A stretch of DNA of 64,000 bases from Streptomyces sp. NRRL S-337 (lineage in GTDB: Bacteria > Actinomycetota > Actinomycetes > Streptomycetales > Streptomycetaceae), in NCBI RefSeq assembly GCF_000720175.1, contig NZ_JOIX01000040.1, positions 4,048 to 68,047 of the forward strand. The letters run 5' to 3'. How positions within the stretch are numbered: the stretch's first letter is position 1; each line of letters starts with the position of its first letter. Both the position numbers and the translations under genes were made by a program. Shown here piece by piece: positions 54,184 through 63,607 of the stretch. The notes beneath the pieces were generated by a model. It saw only the letters and a program-made list of their open reading frames with translations. It was not told where the DNA came from and did not search any database.

Positions 54184-57100
54184 GTGGCCAAGCCGCCGTT
54201 CACGCACCTGCACGTGCACACCCAGTACTCCCTGCTGGACGGTGCGGCGCGGTTGTCGGACATGTTCAAGGCGGCCAACGAGATGGGCATGTCGCACATC
54301 GCCATGTCCGACCACGGCAACCTCCACGGCGCCTACGACTTCTTCCACTCCGCGCAGAAGGCCGGGGTCACGCCGATCATCGGCATCGAGGCGTACGTCG
54401 CCCCCGAGTCGCGGCGCAACAAGCGCAAGATCCAGTGGGGCCAGCCGCACCAGAAGCGCGACGACGTCTCCGGTTCCGGTGGTTACACCCACAAGACCAT
54501 CTGGGCGGCGGACAAGACCGGTCTGCACAATCTCTTCCGGCTGTCCTCGGACGCCTACGCCGAGGGCTGGCTGCAGAAGTGGCCGCGGATGGACAAGGAG
54601 ACCATCGCGCAGTGGTCCGAGGGTCTGATCGCGTCCACCGGCTGCCCGTCGGGCGAGCTGCAGACCCGGCTGCGGCTCGGGCAGTACGAGGAGGCCCGCA
54701 AGGCCGCCGCCGACTACCAGGACATCTTCGGCAAGGACCGGTACTTCCTGGAGCTGATGGACCACGGCATCGAGATCGAGCGCCGGGTCCGCGACGACCT
54801 GCTGAAGATCGGCAAGGAACTCGGCATCCCGCCCCTGGTGACCAACGACTCGCACTACACCTACGCCCACGAGTCCGCGGCGCACGACGCGCTGCTGTGC
54901 ATCCAGACCGGCAAGAACCTCTCCGACCCGGACCGCTTCCGCTTCGACGGCACGGGCTACTACCTCAAGTCCACCGAGGAGATGTACGCCATCGACTCCT
55001 CGGACGCCTGGCAGCAGGGATGTGACAACACCCGGCTGGTCGCCGACCAGATCGACACCACCGGGATGTTCGAGAAGCGCGACCTGATGCCGAAGTTCGA
55101 CATCCCCGAGGGCTTCACCGAGGTCACCTGGTTCCAGGAGGAGGTCCGGCGCGGCATGGCCCGCCGCTTCCCCGGTGGCATCCCCGAGGACCGCCAGAAG
55201 CAGGCCGAGTACGAGATGGACGTCATCATCCAGATGGGGTTCCCGGGCTACTTCCTCGTCGTCGCCGACTTCATCATGTGGGCGAAGAACAACGGCATCG
55301 CGGTCGGCCCCGGCCGTGGCTCCGCGGCCGGTTCGATCGTGGCGTACGCCCTGGGCATCACCGACCTCGACCCGATCGAGCACGGGCTGATCTTCGAGCG
55401 GTTCCTCAACCCCGAGCGCGTGTCCATGCCCGATGTCGACATCGACTTCGACGAGCGCCGGCGCGTCGAGGTGATCAGGTACGTCACCGAGAAGTACGGC
55501 GCCGACAAGGTCGCCATGATCGGCACCTACGGCAAGATCAAGGCCAAGAACGCGATCAAGGACTCCGCCCGCGTCCTCGGCTACCCGTACGCCATGGGCG
55601 ACCGCCTCACCAAGGCCATGCCCGCCGACGTCCTCGGCAAGGGCATCGACCTCGACGGCATCACCAACCCCTCGCACCCCCGGTACAACGAGGCCGGCGA
55701 GATCCGCGGGATGTACGAGAACGAACCGGACGTGAAGAAGGTCATCGACACCGCCAAGGGCGTCGAGGGCCTGGTCCGGCAGATGGGTGTGCACGCGGCC
55801 GGCGTGATCATGTCCAGCGAGCCGATCGTCGACCACGCCCCGATCTGGGTGCGGCACACCGACGGCGTGACGATCACGCAGTGGGACTACCCCCAGTGCG
55901 AGTCGCTCGGCCTGCTGAAGATGGACTTCCTGGGCCTGCGCAACCTCACCATCATGGACGACGCCGTCAAGATGGTGAAGAAGAACAAGGGCGTCGACCT
56001 GGAGCTGCTCTCCGTCCCGCTGGACGACCCCAAGACCTACGAGATGCTCTGCCGCGGTGACACCCTCGGTGTCTTCCAGTTCGACGGCGGCCCGATGCGG
56101 TCGCTGCTGCGGCTGATGAAGCCCGACAACTTCGAGGACATTTCCGCCGTCTCGGCCCTGTACCGCCCGGGCCCGATGGGCATGGACTCGCACACCAACT
56201 ACGCGCTGCGCAAGAACGGCCTCCAGGAGATCACCCCGATCCACCCGGAGCTGGAGGAGCCGCTCAAGGAGGTCCTCGGCCTCACCTACGGCCTGATCGT
56301 CTACCAGGAGCAGGTGCAGAAGGCCGCCCAGATCATCGCCGGGTACTCCCTCGGCGAGGCCGACATCCTGCGCCGCGTCATGGGCAAGAAGAAGCCCGAG
56401 GAGCTGGCGAAGAACTTCGTCCTCTTCCAGGAGGGCGCGCGGAAGAACGGCTTCTCCGACCAGGCGATCCAGGCGCTGTGGGACGTCCTGGTCCCGTTCG
56501 CCGGCTACGCCTTCAACAAGGCGCACTCCTCCGCGTACGGCCTGGTCACGTACTGGACCGCGTACCTCAAGGCGAACTACCCGGCCGAGTACATGTCCGC
56601 GCTGCTGACGTCCGTGCGCGACGACAAGGACAAGTCGGCGGTCTATCTGAACGAGTGCCGGCGCATGGGCATCAAGGTGCTGCCGCCGAACGTCAACGAG
56701 TCCGAGGCCAACTTCGCGGCCCAGGGCGACGACGTCATCCTCTTCGGCCTCACCGCGGTCCGCAACGTCGGCCAGAACGTCGTCGATTCGATCATCCGCT
56801 GTCGCAAGGCCAAGGGGAAGTACGCCTCGTTCCCGGACTACCTCGACAAGGTCGACGCGGTGGTCTGCAACAAGCGCACCACCGAATCGCTGATCAAGGC
56901 CGGTGCCTTCGACGAGCTGGGCCACACCCGCAAGGGCCTGACCGCGCACTACGAATCGATGATCGACAACGTCGTCCAGGTCAAGCGCAAGGAGGCCGAG
57001 GGCCAGTTCGACCTCTTCGGCGGCATGGGCGACGACTCCGCCGACGACGGCCCCGGTTTCGGACTGGACGTGGAGTTCTCCGAGGACGAGTGGGACAAGG

Positions 57101-57726
57101 CCTATCTGCTCGCCCAGGAGCGCGAGATGCTCGGTCTGTACGTCTCCGACCACCCGCTCTTCGGCCTGGAGCACGTGCTGTCCGACAAGGCCGACGCCGC
57201 CATCTCCCAGCTCACCGGCGGCGACTACTCCGACGGCTCGATCGTCACCATCGGCGGCATCATCTCCGGCCTCCAGCGGAAGATGACCAAGCAGGGCAAC
57301 GCCTGGGCGATCGCCACCGTCGAGGACCTCGCCGGGTCCATCGACTGCATGTTCTTCCCGGCCACCTACCAGCTGGTGTCCACCCAACTCGTCGAGGACA
57401 CCGTGGTGTTCGTCAAGGGCCGCCTCGACAAGCGCGAGGACATCCCGCGGCTGGTCGCCATGGAGATGATGGTCCCCGACCTCTCCGAGGCCGGCACCAA
57501 CGCCCCCGTGACGATCACCATCCCGACGGTCAAGGTCACCCCGCCGATGGTCGAGAAGCTCGGTGAGGTGCTCAGCAGCCACCGCGGCTCCACCGAGGTG
57601 CGGATCAAGCTCCAGGGTGCCCGCAAGACCACGGTGCTCCGGCTGGACCGGCACCGGGTCACCCCCGACCCGTCGCTCTTCGGCGACCTCAAGGTGCTGC
57701 TCGGCCCGTCCTGCCTGGCCGGCTGA
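54184..57726 (+). CDS. dnaE: DNA polymerase III alpha subunit
   Basis: DnaE is the replicative polymerase. The 1180-residue protein begins with the PHP domain (FTHLHVHTQYSLLDGAARL, MSDHGNLHGAYDF), followed by the C-family polymerase core with the catalytic PDVDIDFDERRR and GPGRGSAAGS. KAHSSAYGLVTYWTAYLKANYPAEYM is split over the fingers, then come a helix-hairpin-helix, and an OB fold (IVTIGGIISGLQRKMTKQGN). No intein is seen. GTG 54184 follows CCGGAGG; 29 upstream codons are untypical. It ends in a terminator. Confidence 0.97.
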   Translation: MAKPPFTHLHVHTQYSLLDGAARLSDMFKAANEMGMSHIAMSDHGNLHGAYDFFHSAQKAGVTPIIGIEAYVAPESRRNKRKIQWGQPHQKRDDVSGSGGYTHKTIWAADKTGLHNLFRLSSDAYAEGWLQKWPRMDKETIAQWSEGLIASTGCPSGELQTRLRLGQYEEARKAAADYQDIFGKDRYFLELMDHGIEIERRVRDDLLKIGKELGIPPLVTNDSHYTYAHESAAHDALLCIQTGKNLSDPDRFRFDGTGYYLKSTEEMYAIDSSDAWQQGCDNTRLVADQIDTTGMFEKRDLMPKFDIPEGFTEVTWFQEEVRRGMARRFPGGIPEDRQKQAEYEMDVIIQMGFPGYFLVVADFIMWAKNNGIAVGPGRGSAAGSIVAYALGITDLDPIEHGLIFERFLNPERVSMPDVDIDFDERRRVEVIRYVTEKYGADKVAMIGTYGKIKAKNAIKDSARVLGYPYAMGDRLTKAMPADVLGKGIDLDGITNPSHPRYNEAGEIRGMYENEPDVKKVIDTAKGVEGLVRQMGVHAAGVIMSSEPIVDHAPIWVRHTDGVTITQWDYPQCESLGLLKMDFLGLRNLTIMDDAVKMVKKNKGVDLELLSVPLDDPKTYEMLCRGDTLGVFQFDGGPMRSLLRLMKPDNFEDISAVSALYRPGPMGMDSHTNYALRKNGLQEITPIHPELEEPLKEVLGLTYGLIVYQEQVQKAAQIIAGYSLGEADILRRVMGKKKPEELAKNFVLFQEGARKNGFSDQAIQALWDVLVPFAGYAFNKAHSSAYGLVTYWTAYLKANYPAEYMSALLTSVRDDKDKSAVYLNECRRMGIKVLPPNVNESEANFAAQGDDVILFGLTAVRNVGQNVVDSIIRCRKAKGKYASFPDYLDKVDAVVCNKRTTESLIKAGAFDELGHTRKGLTAHYESMIDNVVQVKRKEAEGQFDLFGGMGDDSADDGPGFGLDVEFSEDEWDKAYLLAQEREMLGLYVSDHPLFGLEHVLSDKADAAISQLTGGDYSDGSIVTIGGIISGLQRKMTKQGNAWAIATVEDLAGSIDCMFFPATYQLVSTQLVEDTVVFVKGRLDKREDIPRLVAMEMMVPDLSEAGTNAPVTITIPTVKVTPPMVEKLGEVLSSHRGSTEVRIKLQGARKTTVLRLDRHRVTPDPSLFGDLKVLLGPSCLAG

Positions 57727-57744
57727 CCGGGCTCCGATGCACCC

Positions 57745-57776
57745 GAGGGGCGCGTCCCGCCGTGGACGCGCCCCTC
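57745..57776. terminator. Terminator after dnaE
   Basis: GAGGGGCGCGTCC (57745-57757) pairs perfectly with 57764-57776 over 13 bp, loop CGCCGT. It lies between the convergent dnaE and small-protein genes and could stop both. Confidence 0.8.
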
Positions 57777-57795
57777 AATTCGTCTGTCCTACACG

Positions 57796-57963
57796 TCAGT
57801 TGTGGCCGAACCGGCGCTCGCGGTTCTTGCGGGCGAGATCCCCCGGGGTGGCGGTGACCGACTTCGTCTGGGCCTCCATGGACGACTTCTGAGCCGCCTG
57901 CTGGCCGCGCTCCGCCTGGCTGGCTGCCTTCTGACTGCGGTCCTGCTTCTTGTCCTTGGCCAT
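57796..57963 (-). CDS. 55-residue hydrophilic small protein
   Basis: The frame from ATG 57963 encodes 55 residues, highly charged and Gln/Lys-rich, beginning MAKDKKQDRSQKAASQ and ending LARKNRERRFGHN. A textbook ribosome site, AGGAGG, lies eight bases before the ATG. No signal peptide or membrane helix is seen; it should be disordered. I do not recognise a function. It is convergent with dnaE and divergent from the NYN gene, so it forms its own transcription unit. Confidence 0.8.
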   Translation of the reverse strand: MAKDKKQDRSQKAASQAERGQQAAQKSSMEAQTKSVTATPGDLARKNRERRFGHN

Positions 57964-58239
57964 GACCGTTGCCTCCTGAGGGGGAATCTGGGATCGGGGC
58001 CGGGACCAGACTTACACGCCGGACAGAACCCTGCATTTCGGGCAATTACCCTCTGTAATGCAGATGATCACGCGCTGTACCCGAGATCCCCGCCGAATCC
58101 GCCACGCCGATGATCCAGTTCCGGCAGATAACGCCCGTACGGTCGGGCAGACTCGAAGGAAAGCCGAAGGAAAAACTCGTGCCACGGGCCGAGCCGGGGG
58201 GCGACCGGACTTTCAGCACCTCAGGGAAGAGGGTGGAAC

Positions 58240-59529
58240 GTGGATCGCTGCGTCGTCCTGGTGGACGCCGGATACTTGCTCGGCGCCGCCGCGAGCCTGC
58301 TCGCCGGAGAGCCCGCCCGTTCCCGGATCACCGTCGATCACGCCGCCCTCATCCAGGGCCTGCGCCAGCGCGCCGAGGCGGACACCGAACGTCCGCTGCT
58401 GCGCATCTACTGGTTCGACGGCGCCCCCGACCGCGTCCCGCAGCCCGAGCACCGCCGGCTGCGCGTGATGCCCCGGGTCACCGTCCGGCTGGGCGCCCTG
58501 ACCCGCAGCGACGGCCGCTGGGCGCAGAAGGGCGTGGACGCCGCCATGCACGCCGAGCTGACCGAACTCGCCCGTAACCGCGCCTGCTCCGACATCGTCC
58601 TGGTCACCGGCGACGGCGATCTGCTGCCCGGCCTGATGTCCGCGAAGGAACACGGCGTCGCCGTCCACCTCTGGGCCGTCCAGGCCGCCGACGGCGACTA
58701 CAACCAGTCCGAGGACCTGGTCGCCGAGGCCGACGAGCGCCGCGTCCTCGACCGCACCTGGATCACCCGCGCGGTGCGCGCCAAGGAGCTCGGCGGTCCC
58801 TGCGCGCCCCCGCCCGCCCCGCGCCCCGAGATCGCCGCGATCCTCTCCGCGCCGCTGCCCGAGTCCGCGGTCGCCGCCGCGGCGGCCGCCGCCTCGTCCT
58901 CCGGCCCGGACCAGGTCGACGGCAGCCACCCGCGCACCTCCGCCAACGGCGTGGCCCGCCCGGCCGCCGGCGCCGACGGCGACCAGCCCGCCGCCGGCGA
59001 ATCCGGCGGCAACGGCGGCCGGGCCGTGCCCACCCCCAAGGACCTGGCCGGCCTCGGCCGCGACCGGGCCGCCGGCCAGAGCGCCACGCAGCCCGCCGCC
59101 GCGGCCGGCGCCACCCTGCGCTGGTCGTCCGACAAGGGCTGGGTCGAGCGCGGCGGCCCGGTCGGCGAACCGGATGCCACCGCCGGCCTGCCCACCCTCG
59201 CCCAGCTCACCAGCGCCGAACAGCGCTGGGCCGACCGCGAGGAGGACATCACCGCGGTCAGCGGCGACCCCTTCGAGGTCGGCCAGGTCTTCGCCCGCCG
59301 CTGGACCGAGCGGCTCTCCGATTCGGTCCACCTCCAGCAGCTGTCGACCGAGTACCCGCGCATCCCGCACCGGATCGACGGGGAACTGCTGCGCTACGCC
59401 GCCCGGTTCGGCCTGCTCGCCCACAAGGACGACCAGATCGACGAGCACGACCGCTACGCGATCCGGGCCGGCTTCTGGCGCGAGGTCGACCTGCGCACCG
59501 CCGCGGAACACGCCCCCGTCGGGGACTGA
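58240..59529 (+). CDS. NYN-domain (LabA/DUF88-type) protein
   Basis: The 429-residue protein has an N-terminal NYN/PIN-like nuclease fold (about residues 1-175). Acidic metal-site residues lie in VVLVDAGYLL, QKGVDAAMHAEL and IVLVTGDGDLLPGLMSA. An Ala/Gly/Ser-rich linker follows (about 190-300). The conserved C-terminal domain (about 310-425) has VGQVFARRWTERLSDSVHLQQL and RYAARFGLLAHKDD. NYN proteins cut RNA. GTG 58240 follows GGGAAGAGGG. It may be an RNA-processing enzyme; the substrate is unknown. Confidence 0.87.
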   Translation: MDRCVVLVDAGYLLGAAASLLAGEPARSRITVDHAALIQGLRQRAEADTERPLLRIYWFDGAPDRVPQPEHRRLRVMPRVTVRLGALTRSDGRWAQKGVDAAMHAELTELARNRACSDIVLVTGDGDLLPGLMSAKEHGVAVHLWAVQAADGDYNQSEDLVAEADERRVLDRTWITRAVRAKELGGPCAPPPAPRPEIAAILSAPLPESAVAAAAAAASSSGPDQVDGSHPRTSANGVARPAAGADGDQPAAGESGGNGGRAVPTPKDLAGLGRDRAAGQSATQPAAAAGATLRWSSDKGWVERGGPVGEPDATAGLPTLAQLTSAEQRWADREEDITAVSGDPFEVGQVFARRWTERLSDSVHLQQLSTEYPRIPHRIDGELLRYAARFGLLAHKDDQIDEHDRYAIRAGFWREVDLRTAAEHAPVGD

Positions 59530-59603
59530 CCCCGCCACCCGGCACCCCCGCCACGGTGCCCCGCGGGCCGGCGGCGGGCCCGGGACGCGTACCCTCATAG
59601 CTC

Positions 59604-60614
59604 GTGAGGACGGGCGCAGAAGGGCCGGAGCACGGCGGGCCGGTGATCGCCGTGCGGGAGCTGGTCAAGACCTACCCCGCACCGCGCGGGCGCCGCGGGG
59701 CGGCAGCAGCCCCCGCCGTACGGGCCAACGACGGCATCAGCCTGGACGTACGCCGCGGGGAGATCTTCGGGCTGCTCGGACCCAACGGCGCCGGCAAGTC
59801 CACCCTGGTCCGCCAGCTGACCGGCCTGCTCCGCCCGGACGCCGGCAGCATCCACGTCCTCGGCCACGACCTGGTGCGCCACCCCGAACGCGCCGCCCGG
59901 CTGCTCGGCTACCTGGGCCAGGAGTCCACCGCCCTCGACGAGCTGACCGTCGCGCTGGCCGTGGAGACCACCGGCCGGCTGCGCGGTCTCGGCGCCCGCG
60001 AGGCGCGCGCCGAGCGGGACGCGGTCCTCGCCGAGCTGGGCCTCGCCGACCTCGCGGGCCGCCCCCTGAAGAAGCTCTCCGGCGGCCAGCGCCGGCTGGC
60101 CTGCTTCGCCACCGCACTGCCCGGCGAGCGTCCGCTGCTGGTCCTGGACGAGCCGACCACCGGCATGGACCCGGTCGCCCGGCGCGCCGTATGGGCCGCG
60201 GTGGACCGCCGCCGGGCCGAGCGCGGCGCCACGGTCGTCCTGGTCACCCACAACGTGCTGGAGGCCGAGAGCGTGCTGGACCGGGTCGCCGTGATCGACC
60301 GCGGCCGGGTCATCGCCTGCGACACGCCCGGCGGCCTGAAGGACATGGTCAGCGACGAGGTCCGGCTGGAGCTGGTCTGGCGCGACCGCCCGCCGCTGGA
60401 GGTGCCCGAGGTCGCCGCCCTCGAAGCCGCCGCGCGCACCTCCGGCCGCCGCTGGACCCTCCGCCTCCCCGCCGACCAGGCCCGCTCCGCGGTCACCGCG
60501 GTCACCGCCGGCCCCGCGTTCGCCGCCCTGGACGACTTCACGCTCGCCACGCCGAGCCTGGAGGACGTCTACCTGGCGCTCGGCGGACGCGCCGAGGGAC
60601 TGGTGAAGGCATGA
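59604..60614 (+). CDS. ABC exporter ATP-binding protein
   Basis: This is a 336-residue ATPase with intact motifs: Walker A Gly59-Pro-Asn-Gly-Ala-Gly-Lys65-Ser-Thr, Q-loop YLGQES, signature Leu158-Ser-Gly-Gly-Gln, Walker B LLVLDEP, and VTHNVLEAE with the switch His. The C-terminal 80 residues are of the DrrA type. It pairs with the ABC-2 permease 95 bp downstream. GTG 59604 is chosen; TACCCT (59589-59594) lies nine bases before it, so the mRNA may be leaderless or nearly so. The substrate is unknown. Confidence 0.92.
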   Translation: MRTGAEGPEHGGPVIAVRELVKTYPAPRGRRGAAAAPAVRANDGISLDVRRGEIFGLLGPNGAGKSTLVRQLTGLLRPDAGSIHVLGHDLVRHPERAARLLGYLGQESTALDELTVALAVETTGRLRGLGAREARAERDAVLAELGLADLAGRPLKKLSGGQRRLACFATALPGERPLLVLDEPTTGMDPVARRAVWAAVDRRRAERGATVVLVTHNVLEAESVLDRVAVIDRGRVIACDTPGGLKDMVSDEVRLELVWRDRPPLEVPEVAALEAAARTSGRRWTLRLPADQARSAVTAVTAGPAFAALDDFTLATPSLEDVYLALGGRAEGLVKA

Positions 60615-60708
60615 ACGCCGCAGGGCCCGGCGGACGTACTGCCCACCGGGGAGGGACCGGGGGACCGACGACGCAGGGGGGACACCACGAGGAAGGCTGG
60701 AGGACACG

Positions 60709-61530
60709 GTGAGTGTGGTTCCCGCGCAGGCGGTGGCCGGGACGACGTCCGGCGCCGTGGACCCGTCCGCAGCGGCCGCCCCGCTGGCGCCGCGCGCCCG
60801 CTTCGGGCCCGCGCTCGGCGCCGTCTACCGCGCCCAGCTCTCCCGCGCCCGGGTCGCCCGGATACCGCTGCTGTTCGTCGCCACCTTCCAGTCCATCGGG
60901 ATCATGGTCCTGCTGCGCGGGGTCGTCGACGGCGGCGACCCGGCCCGGGACGTGGTCGCCGGCTCCAGCGTGCTGGTCGTCGCCTTCGTGGCGCTGAACC
61001 TCCTCGCCCAGTACTTCGGCCAGCTGCGGGCCGGCGGCGGACTCGACCACTACGCGACGCTGCCGGTGCCGCCGGCCGCCGTGGTGCTCGGCGCGGCCGC
61101 CGCCTACGCGTCCTTCACCGTGCCCGGCACCCTCGTCACCGCGGTCACCGGCTGTCTGCTCTTCCAGCTGCCGATGGCCCACCTCTGGGTGCTGGCCGCC
61201 GTGCTGCCGCTCGCCGGCGCCGCGCTGGCCGGCCTCGGAGCGGCCCTCGGCCTGCTCGCCCCGCGCCCCGAACTCGCCACGCTCTGCGGCCAGTTGGGCA
61301 TGTCGGCGGCACTGCTGCTGGGCGTGCTGCCGGCCGCCCGGATGCCCGAGCTGGTCGGCTGGGCGCGCGATCTGCTGCCCTCCACCTACGGCGTGGAGGC
61401 GCTGGCCCGCAGTTTCGGGACGCACCCCGACTGGTCGGCGGTCGGCGCCGACCTCGGCGTCTGCGCCGCCGTCGGCGTGCTCTCGCTGGCCGTCGCCACC
61501 TGGGCCTACCGCCGTGCGGCGACCCGATGA
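60709..61530 (+). CDS. ABC-2 type exporter permease
   Basis: The 273-residue protein has six membrane helices and the ABC-2 permease layout: N-terminal polar stretch with RAQLSRARVARIPLLFVATFQ, then GGLDHYATLPVPPAAVVLG at the conserved loop, and a C-terminal LPSTYGVEALARSF before the last helix. GTG 60709 follows CTGGAGGACAC. It forms the transporter with the ATPase upstream. Its stop overlaps an ATG of the next gene as ATGA. Confidence 0.9.
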   Translation: MSVVPAQAVAGTTSGAVDPSAAAAPLAPRARFGPALGAVYRAQLSRARVARIPLLFVATFQSIGIMVLLRGVVDGGDPARDVVAGSSVLVVAFVALNLLAQYFGQLRAGGGLDHYATLPVPPAAVVLGAAAAYASFTVPGTLVTAVTGCLLFQLPMAHLWVLAAVLPLAGAALAGLGAALGLLAPRPELATLCGQLGMSAALLLGVLPAARMPELVGWARDLLPSTYGVEALARSFGTHPDWSAVGADLGVCAAVGVLSLAVATWAYRRAATR

Positions 61531-62270
61531 CCGGCGCCCCGGCACCCAACGGGCGTCCTGCTTCCCGTCCCACCAGCCCCACCTGGCACGATGACGGGGT
61601 GACCGCACCGCTGACGCCCTCCGACAACCAGCCGCCCGAAGAGCCGCAGCACCCCGACGCCGCGCCCGCCGCCGGCCCGGGTGCCCCCGCCGGCACCGAC
61701 GACCCCCCGCTCGGCCGCGAGCTGCGCGAGGCCGCGCTGATCGCCCTCGTGGTCATGGTCAGCGGCGTACTGCTCGGCGTCCTGTGGAACTGGCTCGCCC
61801 CGCACATCCCGCTGATCGCGGACACCCGCAACGTCTACCTCAAGGACACCGAGGGCGAGGAGGCGATCGGCACGGACGGCACCTTCCTGCTGCTGTCCCT
61901 CGGCTTCGGCGTGGTCAGCGCCGCCGTGACCTTCCTGGTCCGCCGCCGCGGCGGCATCCCCCTGGTCGTGGCGCTCACCGCGGGCGGACTCCTCGGCGCG
62001 GCCGTCGGCTGGGTCACCGGCATGTGGCTCGGCCCCACCCCCGACGTCGTCGCACACGCCAAGCAGGTCGGTCCCGGCGTCACCTTCTACGGCCCGCTCC
62101 GCCTCCAGGCCAAGGGCGCCCTGCTGGCCTGGCCGCTCGCCGCGATGGTGACCCAGCTCGTACTGACCGGATTCTTCGGCCCCCGCGACCCGGAACCGCC
62201 GGCCCCGGACTGGTCCACGGCGCCCGTGCCCGGTGACCACCACGGCCACCATCCGCCCGCCGACGGCTGA
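61527..62270 (+). CDS. DUF2567-like membrane protein
   Basis: The 247-residue protein has four membrane helices (about residues 72-92, 117-137, 144-164 and 190-212) and Pro-rich ends. Recognisable parts are LREAALIALVVMVSGVLLGVLWNWLAP and GTFLLLSLGFGVVSAAVTFLVRRRGG. It resembles actinobacterial DUF2567 proteins. ATG 61527 overlaps the permease stop. GTG 61599, preceded by TGG-CACGAT seven bases before, is an equally good leaderless start and would remove 24 residues. It may assist the ABC exporter or be independent. Confidence 0.75.
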   Translation: MTGAPAPNGRPASRPTSPTWHDDGVTAPLTPSDNQPPEEPQHPDAAPAAGPGAPAGTDDPPLGRELREAALIALVVMVSGVLLGVLWNWLAPHIPLIADTRNVYLKDTEGEEAIGTDGTFLLLSLGFGVVSAAVTFLVRRRGGIPLVVALTAGGLLGAAVGWVTGMWLGPTPDVVAHAKQVGPGVTFYGPLRLQAKGALLAWPLAAMVTQLVLTGFFGPRDPEPPAPDWSTAPVPGDHHGHHPPADG

Positions 62271-62276
62271 CGACGG

Positions 62277-62295
62277 GGGCGGCACACGGCCGCCC
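62277..62295. terminator. Short hairpin between convergent genes
   Basis: GGGCGGC (62277-62283) and GCCGCCC (62289-62295) flank ACACG. It sits between the stops of the membrane protein and the YbaK-like gene. Confidence 0.5.
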
Positions 62296-62305
62296 GCGTC
62301 TTTCC

Positions 62306-62800
62306 TCAGCTCCGGGCGATCGGCGCCAGCCGCGCCCCGGTGAGCGCCACCAGATCCTGCGGCGACAGCTCGACCTCCAGCCCGCGCCGCCCGGCCGACA
62401 CGCACACCGTCGGCCGGTCCTCGGCCGAGGCGTCCACGACCGTGGGCAGCCGCTTGCGCTGGCCCAGCGGCGAGATCCCGCCGACGACGTACCCGGTGGT
62501 GCGCTCGGCCACCGCCGGATCGGCCATCGCGGCCCGCTTGCCGCCCACCGCGGCCGCCAGCGCCTTGAGGTCCAGCGACCCCGACACCGGCACCACGGCG
62601 ACCGTGAGCGTCCCGTCGACGTCCGCCAGCAGCGTCTTGAAGACCTGCTCGGGCGCGACGCCGAGTGCCTCGGCGGCCTCCTCGCCGTACGAGGCGGTGG
62701 CCGGGTCGTGCGCGTAGGAGTGCGTGGTGAAGGCGACGCCGGCCGCGGTGAGCGCGACGGTCGCCGGGGTGCCGACGGATTTCCTGGACTTCTTCGCCAA
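62306..62800 (-). CDS. YbaK/EbsC-type aminoacyl-tRNA deacylase
   Basis: The 164-residue protein matches the YbaK family, which removes Cys mischarged on tRNA-Pro. The conserved FKTLLADVDG with the key Lys (about residue 55), AVVPVSGSLDLKALAAAVGGKRAAMADP and GGISPLGQRKRLPTVVD with the GxxxP loop are present. The start is TTG 62800, with AGAGG about ten bases upstream; no better start exists in frame. It is the second of two leftward genes. Confidence 0.9.
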   Translation of the reverse strand: MAKKSRKSVGTPATVALTAAGVAFTTHSYAHDPATASYGEEAAEALGVAPEQVFKTLLADVDGTLTVAVVPVSGSLDLKALAAAVGGKRAAMADPAVAERTTGYVVGGISPLGQRKRLPTVVDASAEDRPTVCVSAGRRGLEVELSPQDLVALTGARLAPIARS

Positions 62801-62866
62801 CGTCTTCGTGCCTCTTGGTATCTCGCGGCGGGTCCGCCCGCCGACGCGTCCCGCCGCGGCCGGCCG

Positions 62867-63607
62867 TCAGTTGGGGCTGGTCGGCTGCCGGGTCAGCTCC
62901 ACCGCCGGCAGCGACGGGAGCTTACCGAGCAGCGCCGACTCCTGACGAAGGAGTTTCAGCTCCTGCGCGAGCCGGGCCGCGGTGTCCGGCGCCTCCAGCA
63001 GCTGCTGCTTGGCCGGCACGTCCAGCACGGCCGCCGCCGCGACGAGGTACGACAGCACCGACGGGTCGGCCGGCAGGTCCTGCCCGCTCGACAGCGTCCG
63101 CTCGTTCGCCCACGCCAGCCGCTTCTGATACGTACGGAAGGCCCGCACGACACCCGACGCGAGCACGCCCGCACCGTCACCCGGGCTCTCCGGAAGCTCC
63201 TCCACCTCGCCGGTCAGATACGGCCCGGAGGCGTCCACGGACAGCAGCCGGAAGCGGGTGGTGCCGGTCGCCAGGACTTCGTAGCCGGTGTCGGCGGCGG
63301 ACGACTTCTCGCGGATGGTCGCGGCGTCCGCCACGCACCCCACGGCGTGGAACGCCCGCATCGGCTCGTCCCCGAAGCCCGCGGCGGGCCCCTTCTCCTC
63401 CGGCAGCGTGGCGTCCGGCAGGCCCTGCGCGGTGGGCGCGACCTCCCGTCCGTCCCGGATGGCGATCACCGCGAACCGGCGCTCGTCCTCGGGCAGCGCG
63501 GACAGATCGCGCATCATCGCCCGGTACCGCGCCTCGAACACGTTCAGGGGCAGGACGAGCCCCGGGAACAGGACCGAGTTGAGCGGAAAGAGGGGTAGCG
63601 AGGTCAC
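62867..63607 (-). CDS. LON substrate-binding-domain protein
   Basis: The 246-residue protein consists of the LON N-terminal domain alone. It starts LPLFPLNSVLFPGLVLPLNVFEARYR, followed by RFAVIAI and YEVLATGTTRFRLLSV, then a helical C-terminal part (YLVAAAAVLDVPAKQQLLEAPD). No ATPase or protease domain is present. GTG 63607 is supported by TAGGCT (63614-63619), a -10 box that ends six bases upstream on the coding strand and predicts a leaderless mRNA. The role is unknown; the domain usually binds unfolded proteins. Confidence 0.9.
   Translation of the reverse strand: MTSLPLFPLNSVLFPGLVLPLNVFEARYRAMMRDLSALPEDERRFAVIAIRDGREVAPTAQGLPDATLPEEKGPAAGFGDEPMRAFHAVGCVADAATIREKSSAADTGYEVLATGTTRFRLLSVDASGPYLTGEVEELPESPGDGAGVLASGVVRAFRTYQKRLAWANERTLSSGQDLPADPSVLSYLVAAAAVLDVPAKQQLLEAPDTAARLAQELKLLRQESALLGKLPSLPAVELTRQPTSPN

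Noticed and set aside
53965..57654. Open frame of about 1230 codons upstream of and in frame with the DUF2252 gene on the minus strand
   Set aside because: It is the antisense of dnaE, a product of high G+C. The DUF2252 family starts at 53964, behind a clear AGGAGG site.
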